Of a DNA stretch of 64,000 bases, positions 52,701-61,874 are shown piece by piece (within the stretch, counting starts at the first letter, position 1; each line of letters begins with the position of its first letter). The DNA is taken from contig JAKSXM010000007.1 of the NCBI GenBank assembly GCA_022575985.1, positions 71,361,001 to 71,425,000 on the forward strand. The letters run 5' to 3'. The notes beneath the pieces are model-generated. The model had not been told where the DNA came from. It saw only the letters and a program-made list of their open reading frames with translations, and did not search any database. The position numbers were made by a program, and so were the translations under genes. Origin of the DNA: Anagrus nilaparvatae (taxonomy: Eukaryota; Arthropoda; Insecta; Hymenoptera; Mymaridae).

Positions 52701-53294
52701 GCAATAAAAATCAATCTTCCAATTTTGATTTTAAATAAAAAATTACTTTAAAAAATACTCCACAAATTTAAAAAAATTTATTCATTTTTGTAATTGTCTC
52801 CTCTTTTATTTTATTACTTAAATCAGTAATTACTTATTTAACATAGAAAAATTTTTTATAAAATGTAAATTTATCTTCAAAAAATTTTGACAACAAATTT
52901 TCTGAAATTTAGGTTTTTATTTTACACAAAAATTAAAATATAAAAAAAAAACAATAATTTGGTGTTAAATTAATTAAAGTTACATTTTTATATTAAAAAT
53001 AATTTTTATTAGTTTCTTTGATATTTTTTTTATTATAAAATATCTATAATTGATATTTTTCTTTACATATTTTTATTTTTAAAATATTCTATAAATTACA
53101 TATTTTTTCTTTTCTGTTCAGACTTTTTTTTTATCACAGGAAAAATGCATGTAACGTATATCACAGTTAAATTGATTCTTTGGTGTTAAAATTAACAAAG
53201 ATAATTAATATATATTAAAAAATAATGTTTTTTGATGTTATTTTATAATATTAATTAAAGTAATTTTTTTCAATTAAATATTTATCATTTTTTT
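49766..53294. other. Non-coding interval upstream of the Eiger-like gene
   Basis: A/T-rich sequence without a supported exon on either strand. The first few hundred bases should hold the promoter and 5' UTR of the minus-strand Eiger-like gene. No repeat with clear ends was seen. Confidence 0.55.
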
Positions 53295-53735
53295 ACATTA
53301 TAATTTAAATTTTCAGTCGTGTACGAGCGACAACAAAGAAAAAGATACAGAAAATAAAGAAGAACACACGACATTATAATTTAAATTTTCAGTCGTGTAC
53401 GAGCGACAACAAAGAAAAAGATACAGAAAATAAAGAAGAGAACAATAAAGAAGAGGCTAATAGGATAATGATAAATGAACAACTGAATAAAGAGGACCAT
53501 TTTAATGCAGAAGTAAGTTTATTTTAAGTCTATTCATTTTTCGAAAGTTTCAGTCTACAGAATCTTATTAACATTATAATTTAAATTTTCAGTCGTGTAC
53601 GAGCGACAACATAGAAAAAGATACAGAAAATAAAGAAGAGAACAATAAAGAAGAGGCTAATAGGATAATGATAAATGAACAACTGAATAAAGAGGACCAT
53701 TTTAATGCAGAAGTAAGTTTATTTTAAGTCTATTC
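53295..53735 (+). repeat. Tandem duplication of an exon-like cassette (2 full copies and 1 partial)
   Basis: Copy B (53371-53535) and copy C (53571-53735) are 165 bp each and differ by a single base by eye (CAACAAAG versus CAACATAG). Copy A (53295-53365) repeats only the first 71 bp and abuts B. Each full copy consists of a pyrimidine tract and TTTTCAG, a 120-nt open stretch, then a GTAAGT donor. The near-identity indicates a recent duplication. Confidence 0.85.
53393..53712 (+). CDS. Putative symmetric exons (two 40-codon copies), unknown product
   Basis: The stretches 53393-53512 and 53593-53712 are exactly 120 nt, open in phase 0 and bordered by TTTTCAG and GTAAGT, so either or both could be spliced in without changing frame. 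Each encodes a highly charged peptide beginning SCTSDNKEKDTENK and ending NKEDHFNAE. There is no family resemblance. Neighbouring exons were not identified. The next possible acceptor (TATCTAG, 53750) would lead, in the same phase, into a frame different from the virus-like ORF that follows. It may be a fragment of a longer host or virus-derived gene. Confidence 0.4.
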
Positions 53736-53740
53736 TATAA

Positions 53741-54169
53741 AATTATCTAGGAGTATATAATCCTGATGTTACTAACCGTGTTTCTAACGGTGTTCGTCGT
53801 GTTATGCCATTTTTTCGACGCTCGAGAAATAGCGTCATTGATTTATCAAAGATTATGTATGATTTTTTCGACGACATCGGAAATTCTCTTAAAATTTCTT
53901 TATCTAGGCCCGAAGTTATTAGCCTTATTTTGCTCGCATCCACTGTTTGCATTGCTTTTAGTGATGGTTATGGCACTGGTTCTGTGGGTAAATGGATAAC
54001 ATCGAATAAGGAAAATAATACTTTTGCTGCTTGGTTGGACACTAACAGACTAAAATTCTTTGGTTTACTTGTTTTCTCTCCTGCAGTTTTTGGATTACCC
54101 CTGAGTACCAGGTGGCCGATCGCTGTTGCAGTGCTTGCTTGGGTTATATTAATTAGAGTTAGTGTGTAA
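53741..54169 (+). pseudogene. SP24-like viral membrane protein fragment (endogenous viral element)
   Basis: The frame is open from 53741, with the first ATG at 53804 (121 codons) and TAA at 54167-54169. An Arg/Asn-rich N-terminal segment is followed by hydrophobic stretches at about residues 35-51 (ISLILLASTVCIAF) and 86-120 (FGLLVFSPAVFGLP, AVAVLAWVILI), separated by a GKWITSNKENNTFAAWL linker. This layout and the linker/WLDTNR region resemble the SP24 virion membrane protein of negeviruses, kitaviruses and chronic bee paralysis-type viruses. It stops short of the usual length, so the last membrane helices are missing. There is no upstream start for the open N-terminal extension, and no spliced link in frame. 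I infer an integrated copy of viral cDNA; family assignment is from memory of the pattern, not a search. Confidence 0.5.
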
Positions 54170-54436
54170 AAGATGGAATAATCTGAGCCAAATTACATGG
54201 AAGTTTAAGAAGACATGATTCTTTGACTATGCGAAGCTCTCATCTGTAATTGAGAGTCATTCAAATCTTACAAAGATGCGGTAATTATTTAAATTAATTT
54301 AGACTTTAATAAAAATGTCGCTGAAAGAAGCTGGCATTTTTATAATATTTATGAGGATAGCAGCCTAAACAATTACCATTTTTTTTCTGCCCTTAGATGT
54401 TCTAGAAACATCATTAATATTTTCTTAAATTCAGCA

Positions 54437-54969
54437 TTAAGACTAAATCTAAATTGATCATTAAAGATTTAGACACATTAAGGGATATTCTAGATAATGA
54501 CATGGAAAGCATGTTCACTAATCTTAGTGTAAGTAAATGAGATACGCCAACCCGTACATCTTTAAAAGTAGAAGATCTATTGAGGTATGCAACTAGAGTA
54601 GGTAATGTGTGTGTGTCTGTCTAAAGGTAAAAATAGAGGTGAATATTTTTACAAAGTTGATTATGGTAGTTATAATCATTATTTTGGTATGTGTTTGGTA
54701 TATCATGTATAATATGTATTTAAGTTGTAGATAGTGTTAGTGTGTATGTTGTAAGAGGAGAGAGTCTCAGTAGATACTCTTAAGTTGATACGACTGAAGC
54801 AATTATAGAACACAGAAATGTTCAGGAGCTTGAGAGAAAAGCATATCAAATTTTACAAGAGATTGTAAAACGTGAAGGTCAAAAGATTACAATAGAATCA
54901 TTTAAATTTGAGAAACCTACACCATTTAGTTCGCCATTATCAATTACTTTATTAAATCAAATTCTATAA
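54437..54969 (+). pseudogene. Fragments of unknown coding sequence
   Basis: After an acceptor-like AAATTCAG (ends 54436), an open stretch reads KLIIKDLDTLRDILDNDMES to a GTAAGT donor near 54530. Further on, 54784-54969 is open without an ATG for 61 codons (AIIEHRNVQELERKAYQ, ending LLNQIL) and stops with TAA. Both have protein-like, amphipathic composition but I do not recognise them. Orientation and spacing match the other virus-like pieces. Confidence 0.35.
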
Positions 54970-55059
54970 TTATTTAGTATTCAAGTTTTATGTTATGTCA
55001 AGTTTAATTTTTTAATACGGGTTGTTCATTGTGTCAATTTTGAAAAATAGTTCCATATG

Positions 55060-55545
55060 CTTAGCATCAATGGAAGTTTGCAAAAAATTAAAATTTTAGA
55101 ATTTTTATTATTATTCGAACCGCTACTAGATATAGTAGCGACTCGAAAAACATAGAAAATCCTAAATATGAGATATTTCCGATAACAGCCATTTATGCCA
55201 AGCATAGGAAAGTTCTTTTAGTAATAATTACATACAAATAAACAGATTCCCACCAAGAATAACAAAATTTAAGAATATTGGGAAAAGGTCGTTATTTTTA
55301 TGGGCTATACACATGGTTACCTATCCTATAAGGTTATACCTAGATCATGTGTACAAAATAAAACGACTATTTTCCCAGGTTCTTAAATATGATTATTCTG
55401 GGCAGGAATCTTTTTGATTGGATGTAATTAGCAGTAAAAAATGGTCCTTAAGCCTAGCATCAATGGAAGTTTGCTAAAAAATTAAAATTTTAGAATTTTA
55501 ATTATTATTTGAGTCGCTACTAAGTTTAATAGTGTCTCGAAAAAG
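55060..55545. repeat. Composite repeat: direct repeats flanking a long hairpin
   Basis: Two direct repeats of about 90 bp, 55060-55155 and 55454-55545, share AGCATCAATGGAAGTTTGC and each contain a small hairpin built on CGCTACTA and TAGTAGCG (degenerate in the second). Between them, 55244-55411 is an imperfect inverted repeat with arms of about 70 bp beginning AGATTCC and ending GGAATCT. No ORF. The arrangement recalls a composite element or a control region. Confidence 0.6.
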
Positions 55546-55592
55546 AAAAAGAGCCAGAGGTATTAATTTTTACATTTCTTTACAGATTAAAT

Positions 55593-56490
55593 ATGAATTC
55601 AAGCAATAAAAAGACTCTAAGTGAGCTACAAAAATATGATTTCAATTTCCGAATTGAAGCAGACAAAAATAGAATGGGCATTAAAGACATGCAGTATTTA
55701 TTAAAAAAACCTATCATTTTTGCGAGAGCCACTTTAGATTATGTGATTCATATTGTCGAGGATAGGATCAATGAATGCAATGGTATTACTATGTTTATTG
55801 CTATTGTTGAATTGAGGGATGTGTATATCCGTGCGGCTCATTATAATTTGGTATTGAAAGAGAAGGTGTATAATGTACACAAAAAAGGTTTTAGACGCAT
55901 ATTAAATACTAATGGAACATATTTCCAACATTGGCTGGATAACTCGGATGGAAATTTAGGATTTATCTTTTTTATTAAAAACATTTATCCTCAATTTGGA
56001 GAAAATCTAAATGAATACATCTTCAAAGATATTCCTTATGAGGTAAGGCATGCATTTCCAAAAGGTATCAGTAAACATTATTACGATTCCTCAATAAGAG
56101 CTCATTTTCTGCGAAGGGTAAGTAATAGAATTTCTTCTTTTAAGAATGAACTTGTTTGTTAATTTTATGTTTCTTTTTTTACAGCAACGTATTGATTTTC
56201 AAAATTGTACAAATATTATTAGAGATTGGAAAGCAAACAATAAAATCAAACATAACATTATTGTTGTTAAAATTTTAAGGAAACCCGTAGCATTTTATAC
56301 TTATTTATCCTATACATTGAGTATAGAAAAGAAATATTATTTAATAAAAGATCTATTAAATTTACCAATGTTCGAATATGTATATAATTTCCTTCTACAT
56401 ATCATTCAGTTAAGAAAACGGATAAGATTGCAAACTCAACGACACCAAAATATATTGAAAGTTCTCTTAAAGCATTTGGATTTGGAGTAA
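55593..56490 (+). CDS. Unknown two-exon ORF in virus-like cluster
   Basis: Exon 1 runs from ATG 55593 to 56117, preceded directly by an acceptor (CTTTACAG, ends at 55584). A 67-bp intron with GTAAGT and TTTTTTACAG borders (56118-56184) leads in frame to 56185-56490. The combined product is about 276 aa, basic, and rich in Ile/Tyr/Lys/Asn, with no signal peptide or clear membrane helix. Recognisable landmarks are FRIEADKNRMGIKDMQYLL, DGNLGFIFFIKNIYPQFGEN and HAFPKGISKHYYDSS. I do not recognise the family. Near 56390 a second frame becomes protein-like and stays open to a stop at 56552-56554, which suggests a frameshift near the end, so the gene may be decayed. Introns argue that at least this part is processed as host nuclear sequence. 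Confidence 0.5.
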
Positions 56491-56703
56491 CTGAAGTCAG
56501 ATTTATCCTAAAAAGTATTAATTTACTAGTGGAAATATCATTTGATCCATAGGATTACACTTATAAAAGACGTGTTAGGACCTCAAATGGGACCTGTTAC
56601 GATTGAATAGTTAAAAACTGAATATGTTTTAAAGATTTTGGAGATATTATTTTTAATTTATCTAAACTCACAATTCGTTTAAGCCGATATTCAATTTTAC
56701 ACA

Positions 56704-57264
56704 ATGGCAGATAGAAGTACATATCATGAGGATTTAATATCTGAACTATCTATGTTAAAACATCAATACGTAGACCAAAACTTCCCTTTACTTCCATCAG
56801 CAGGATTTAATAATGGAGCACGATATTTATTACCAATGTTGAGAGATATGTTTAGCCAAGATCACAGAAGAATGCAAATAGGGGAGTTATCGCGAGAATC
56901 GATTAGTCAAAAGAAGATTTATAGGCGCGCTGGAGTAATCACAGATCAATATTTATCGAGTTTGAATGCGACTTACATTAAATATCTTGATAGTAGATCA
57001 ATTGATCATAATTCATACATGGCACAAAATCAAGTTTTAACGCTACCAAATATCACATTAAGAATTTCAAAACCTAGTATTTTTAATACATCATTAGTAC
57101 CAATTTGGAGGAGAGATGAGTCGGATGGTTGTCTATTTATTTATGCTTTAGACGTTACTCGACATCATCTTGTTGAACTATTATCATCAGTAAATCTGTT
57201 AACCTTTGCAACAATCGAGGAAGTGAGAACATTCGGGCCAAGAAAAGCATTTAGAGATCCTTAA
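56704..57264 (+). CDS. Unknown intact 186-aa ORF in virus-like cluster
   Basis: Uninterrupted from ATG 56704 to TAA at 57262-57264. Balanced amino-acid usage (many Arg, Ser, Asp, Leu) and less A/T-biased third positions than neighbouring host exons make this a genuine coding sequence. Landmarks are HEDLISELSMLKHQYVDQN, LLPMLRDMFSQDHRRMQIGE and IYALDVTRHHLVELLSS. Predicted soluble; no membrane helix. I cannot assign it. It is followed by three short repeats of AAATTCAACCTGGTGAATTT type (about 57262-57345), which could mark a junction. It could be a virus-derived structural or nucleocapsid-like protein, but this is only suggested by context. Confidence 0.5.
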   Translation: MADRSTYHEDLISELSMLKHQYVDQNFPLLPSAGFNNGARYLLPMLRDMFSQDHRRMQIGELSRESISQKKIYRRAGVITDQYLSSLNATYIKYLDSRSIDHNSYMAQNQVLTLPNITLRISKPSIFNTSLVPIWRRDESDGCLFIYALDVTRHHLVELLSSVNLLTFATIEEVRTFGPRKAFRDP

Positions 57265-57347
57265 AATTCAACCTGGTGAATTCTTAAATACAATTAAAAT
57301 TCAACCTGGCGAATTTTTAATTACAAAAAATTCAACTTGGTGAATTT
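57262..57347 (+). repeat. Three short tandem repeats after the 186-aa ORF
   Basis: AAAATTCAACCTGGTGAATT occurs three times with minor variation (near 57262, 57295 and 57324), at spacings of about 30 bp. Each unit is itself partly palindromic (AATTC...GAATT). Confidence 0.6.
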
Positions 57348-57427
57348 CAGCAAAAGACAAGATGGGATATTCAAAATATGCTATACGAACCAGTCAGAAC
57401 CGTCATCGCCCTCGAACGAAAATGATA

Positions 57428-57871
57428 CAGTCCGGATTCATTCGGATGTTTGTAGACGGGCACGTGGACGACGTAGCTAGAGGAATTCTTAGGGACATGT
57501 GCGCTCCGTGAAGTAAGGTCAATGTCCTAGGACCAACTTTTTCAGAGGCGAACATGTTTGACTACGGTTCTCGTGCCTTGAATGAAAATTTTGAAAAGAT
57601 TAAAAATGATATTGAAAAAGCTACAGGGCTCGTTTATCGCACTCGTAAGATATATTCAGGTTGGCTTACCAACAGGTCACGATCATTTACTCAACAACTT
57701 GTTATTAGTAATGATGGTTTTACCTTTCCACTTTTCGAATCTTGCCAAAAATTCTATCAGAAGATGGCTTCAATGTTTTATGTTAGAAAGGCGGTGTTTA
57801 ATGTAATCAGAACATTGGCTGTCACTGATAAAAACCCTAAATTTCGACCATTTAAAATCATTGTTAAATAG
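57428..57871 (+). pseudogene. Broken virus-like ORF, less A/T-rich
   Basis: A start at 57428 opens a short frame of about 29 codons (MIQSGFIRMFVDGHVDDV) that stops at a TGA near 57509. Immediately after, another frame is open to 57871 (ATG at 57554, 105 codons). The two halves look like one coding sequence broken by a small indel near 57510. Landmarks are GPTFSEANMFDYGSRALNEN, GLVYRTRKIYSGWL and QQLVISNDGFTFPLFESCQK. Codon use here (GTG GAC GAC, GGG CAC) is clearly unlike the host exons in the window, as expected for a sequence of foreign origin. I do not recognise the family; a viral origin is inferred from composition and neighbours. The frame ends at a retrotransposon fragment. Confidence 0.45.
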
Positions 57872-58133
57872 TATAAATATTAAAATTAGAAATCCTATAA
57901 CAATTTTTGAAGATAATAATGGCTGTATATGCATCGCTGAAAATCCCACAAGTCATAAAAGATCAAAACATATTGATATTAAATACCATTTTTCACGAGA
58001 ACAAGTAGAAAAGAAAATAACAAAACTAGAAAAAATTTCAACTAAAGATCAATTAGCAGATTTATTCATCAAATCATTACCACAAGTAGATTTTATAAGA
58101 CTAAGAAATAAGTTAAATATACCGTTTGTATAA
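57870..58133 (+). mobile_element. Ty1/copia retrotransposon RNase H fragment
   Basis: The frame 57861-58133 contains the end of a copia-type RNase H domain: FEDNNGCICIAENPTSHKRS, then KHIDIKYHFSREQVEKKI and a TKDQLADLFIKSLP motif close to the polyprotein C-terminus. The catalytic start of the domain, reverse transcriptase, integrase and LTRs are missing. It is a 5'-truncated remnant sitting between two virus-like pieces in the same orientation. Confidence 0.85.
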
Positions 58134-58150
58134 ATCTTTCATTCTGTGAA

Positions 58151-58878
58151 ATGTCACATATTGGATTGATATACCAATACGTTTTTAACGCTCGTCCAGA
58201 TTTGCTTACCTTCCCTGAAATTGGAGAACACGAAAAAGCATCTATAGCAAGGGTTTTGGAAATGATGAAAGTTCTAAATGACGAAGATAGTATTTTTATC
58301 GAAATAATAAAGGTATTATATTATTTTTCTAAAAAAATAAAAAATTTAAATTTCCAAGTTTTCCGCTTGACAACGATTTAAAAAACGAAGTTACAATTCC
58401 TGTTCTAAATCCAGAGAATAATGTTACTTATGAAAATAGTCAATATTTACAAGGAACTATTCCACTAACTAAAGTTAAAACTTATATTTCTTACAATGCT
58501 GCTGCAAACCATTTTATCATTGATGAGAGGATACAACATCGCTATAATAATCTTCCACAAGGTTTTGCTTTACGCGACATGGCCATGAACATTATTCTTT
58601 ACTTTGCACAGAATGAACAAAGAGAGCTATATGATAGACTCTATGGATTAAACGCCGTTGACAATTACACTGACGCAGTAAACGACTGGATCTATTCCGG
58701 TTAGATTTCTGACCCACCCTTTCCTAATGAAAGTATTCCACTTTGGTCAAGTTACCGAATTGCTTTAGGACCACGCTCTGAAAATTCAAACATTCCATTG
58801 TACTATACACTTCAAGGACATTATGGATTAGCACCTTGTTTAGCAAAGTCTAAACATCCTTCACTTCTAATCTCTTAG
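58151..58878 (+). pseudogene. Decayed virus-like coding sequence
   Basis: A frame of 76 codons begins at 58151 (MSHIGLIYQYVFNARPDLL, then GEHEKASIARVLEMMKVLND) and runs into A/T-rich sequence. From about 58358 a second, shifted frame is strongly protein-like. It includes NHFIIDERIQHRYNNLPQGF and NIILYFAQNEQRELYDRLYG, and ends at an in-frame TAG at 58702-58704, after which the same frame continues for about 57 codons (WSSYRIALGPRSENSNIPLY) to TAG at 58876-58878. At least one frameshift or insertion and one stop codon show it is not expressed as a full protein. I do not recognise the family with confidence; a nucleocapsid-type viral protein is possible. Confidence 0.45.
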
Positions 58879-58882
58879 ATCT

Positions 58883-61874
58883 AAAGTTATTTCCCCACCT
58901 AGCCTAAATTATTCAAATTTAGGATAGTTAATTTTTTAATCCGTTTTTAGGGCAAAAACTGAGTTTCTTACATGACATAAAAATCTCATAATAGATGCAA
59001 AAATATGAAGAATAACCAATTTAAATAACGACAATAGAAAATGATAAATATTGTAATTAAAAAAAATAAAATTTCAATTATACTGATAACTATTATGTTA
59101 ACATCAAAAAACATTATTTTTTTAAACAAAAATTTATATTTAAAAACAACCAAAATTTAGGTAAACCATTCTTTAAAATCTTTAAAAAAATTTTTTTAAA
59201 TGTAAAATTACTTATAGAATTAAAACTTACTATCACTTAAATATAAGTTAACAAGTGTTTAACGGTGCCAATCACGTAGTAGTTGACAAAAATAGACCAG
59301 GAAAAAGGATGATTGAGTATTTTTCAACCTAAAGAAAAAAATTTTATTAATTTTGTTATTTGAGAAAATAAAATATAATAAAAAATCAAATAAACTTTAT
59401 AAAAATAATATAATTTCATTTTTTTTTTAAATAGTTAAGCTTAATTTTTTCAAGTATGTTCAGTTAATAATTTTTTATTTCTGGTGGATTTCGCATGTTC
59501 ATGTATAATTTATAACATATACTTAGTAGTAATTGTTATTTTAAAAATATTTATTCTTTCATGTTACTGATTTTATTAAATTTTTGAAAATGATTTTGTT
59601 TTAGCGTAGATACTTGATTTGCATCAAAATATATAATTTTATTTTCTTTCTATTTCATACTATCAACAGTACTTATAATTTTTAATTAAAATATTTCAAA
59701 ATTTTTTAAACCTTTTCATGCAAATTTCACCTTTTATAACGCATTAATTAAAAAATAAATTACTTTTATTTGAACGCAATTTTGACTGATAATAATTTAG
59801 AAAAAAAGATGAAACTTAACATATTTACTTTTAAGTTTACTCACCTTAAAGATGCAAAGTTTTTTTAAAATGAAATTTAAATTAATTTCATTTAAATTGT
59901 CAAATGACACTAAAATTATAGTGTATTTTTTCCAGTTTTTATTTTTTATTTTTTAATTATAAATTGATTGATCTTTAATTAATAGATGATCTTTTATTGA
60001 TTAGAAGTTATTTCGGGGCTTAATTATTTGCCCAAGATTATTTGTTTATACTTCATCGTGTGATTTTTACTTATTGTAATTAAATTACGATTTAATTATT
60101 ATTTTAGATATATAGCTTTTGGTAAACTTATAAATCTTAAATTTTTATTATTATTTTTTTTTTAATTTTGTCATATTATATCTGAATTTATAAAATATCT
60201 ATTGAATTTGAATTCCTTTTGCTGGTAGTTATTTGTAGATTAATGTTTTTTTCTTTTTAAGAGTCAAAGTAAAAACTCAATTCCTGAGTTTTTAATTAGC
60301 TTGTTGCTTATTCTTTGCCTGTGAAATAAACTTAATTTTTTATTTAAAAAAATAAAAATTTGAAACTTTTTCAAACATTTCTAATTAGGTAAAATTAATC
60401 TTATTTTTAGTTTACTGTATGAAATTAAATATAAGAAATAAATAATAAACTTAAATTTTTAAAAATATATTATAAAATAAGGTTTTTACTGTAAGAGACT
60501 TATTTAAAATAAGAGACTTATTTAAAATTCAAAAAGATTTTTGTTAAATTTTATACCTACACTTTTCTCATTATTTATGTCATGTTAATTATTTGTTAAT
60601 TTCTATTTTCATTTATGTTGACATTTCTGTTCATTTTCTCGGCTTTTCATAAGGCAGTCGCTGTTTTTTTTTTTTTTGTTTTTCAATAACTTTTTTAAAA
60701 GTTTTTTTTGCTTGATTTATAAGTATATCATCTTATCAGCCATGTTAATCAACTTTATCGATAAGACTTTATGGTAAATAAGGTAATAGGTTTTATTTAT
60801 TTATTTTTATTCAATATATAGTTTAAGGAAATAAATTCGAAGACAAAAAATTTATTTAATTTTTCAAATCTATTTTCTTCCATCAGTTTTTTTAAAAATT
60901 AATTTCATTTTACAGATGATACATTATATATATATATATAAATTGAATACACTAGAAAAGCTACTAAAATGACATTTTTGACAATGTATATAATAATAAT
61001 ATTTTTCTAACATAAAAAACATCTTTACACACATTGATTACTAATTTTATTTTTATTTTTTTTTTTCAGTCATACCTACAAAGAAAATGCCTCAGAAATT
61101 CTTTATTTTCATTCAAAATCATACAGTGACGACAATAGCTACTTAATAAATTTAATTTACTATAAATTAATATAAAAATTTGCATGAGATTGATTAAAGA
61201 GAGAAAGAAAAAAAAGTAACTAAAAATATCTTAAATTAAACTGGGAACATAAATTAAGCGTTGTTTTTTTTTTTAAAGGTAAAGACTATTTTTTATATAT
61301 TTTTTTATCCCATTTTTATTACAAATTTAATGTAAATTTATTACAAATTCTTGGACTCATATTGTATCATTCATTACTTTTTTAATTGTTCAACGTAACT
61401 AAAAACTAAGATGAAAAATAATAATATATTTTTCATTTTTAAAAAATATTACTAATTAAGTATAAAATTATTTTTTGTCTTTTTATTTTTGAGCAAGTAT
61501 TTTTGCATTATTTCTATATATAAATACGTTTTTTTTTTTTTAAACTACAAAAGTGCATTCCGTGTATAATAAACTGTACAGAAAAAAAATCCCTTGATAA
61601 ATATTTATTAATCTTTACGATATTAATTTTAATCGCTAAGACCAAGTTCGTTTCTTTGTATAAAAGATTTTTTTTTTTTTTGTAAAATATTTATAATAAA
61701 CAGAAAAAAAGTAAAATGATGCATAAAAAAAGAAAAAAAATGTACTACGCGAGTTAAAAAAATACACATGATTCGAATGCACTGATATATATTTTTTAAA
61801 TATACTTAAATAATAAAGAAATATTTTGTTTCCAAAGATTCAATATAAAAAACTTTTTTTTTAAATCCCATTTT
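58883..61874. other. Non-coding; includes 3' UTR of the RGG-box gene
   Basis: A/T-rich with long T and A runs, a (TA)n stretch near 60930-60947 and no supported exon. The right part should be the 3' UTR of the minus-strand RNA-binding protein gene. Confidence 0.55.

Noticed and set aside
53743..53999. Overlapping frames on both strands across the SP24-like region (53743-53952 minus, 53766-53999 plus)
   Set aside because: They are shadows of the better supported frame at 53741-54169. The plus-strand shadow is in phase with the upstream exon cassette, but it is a hydrophobic run with no other support.
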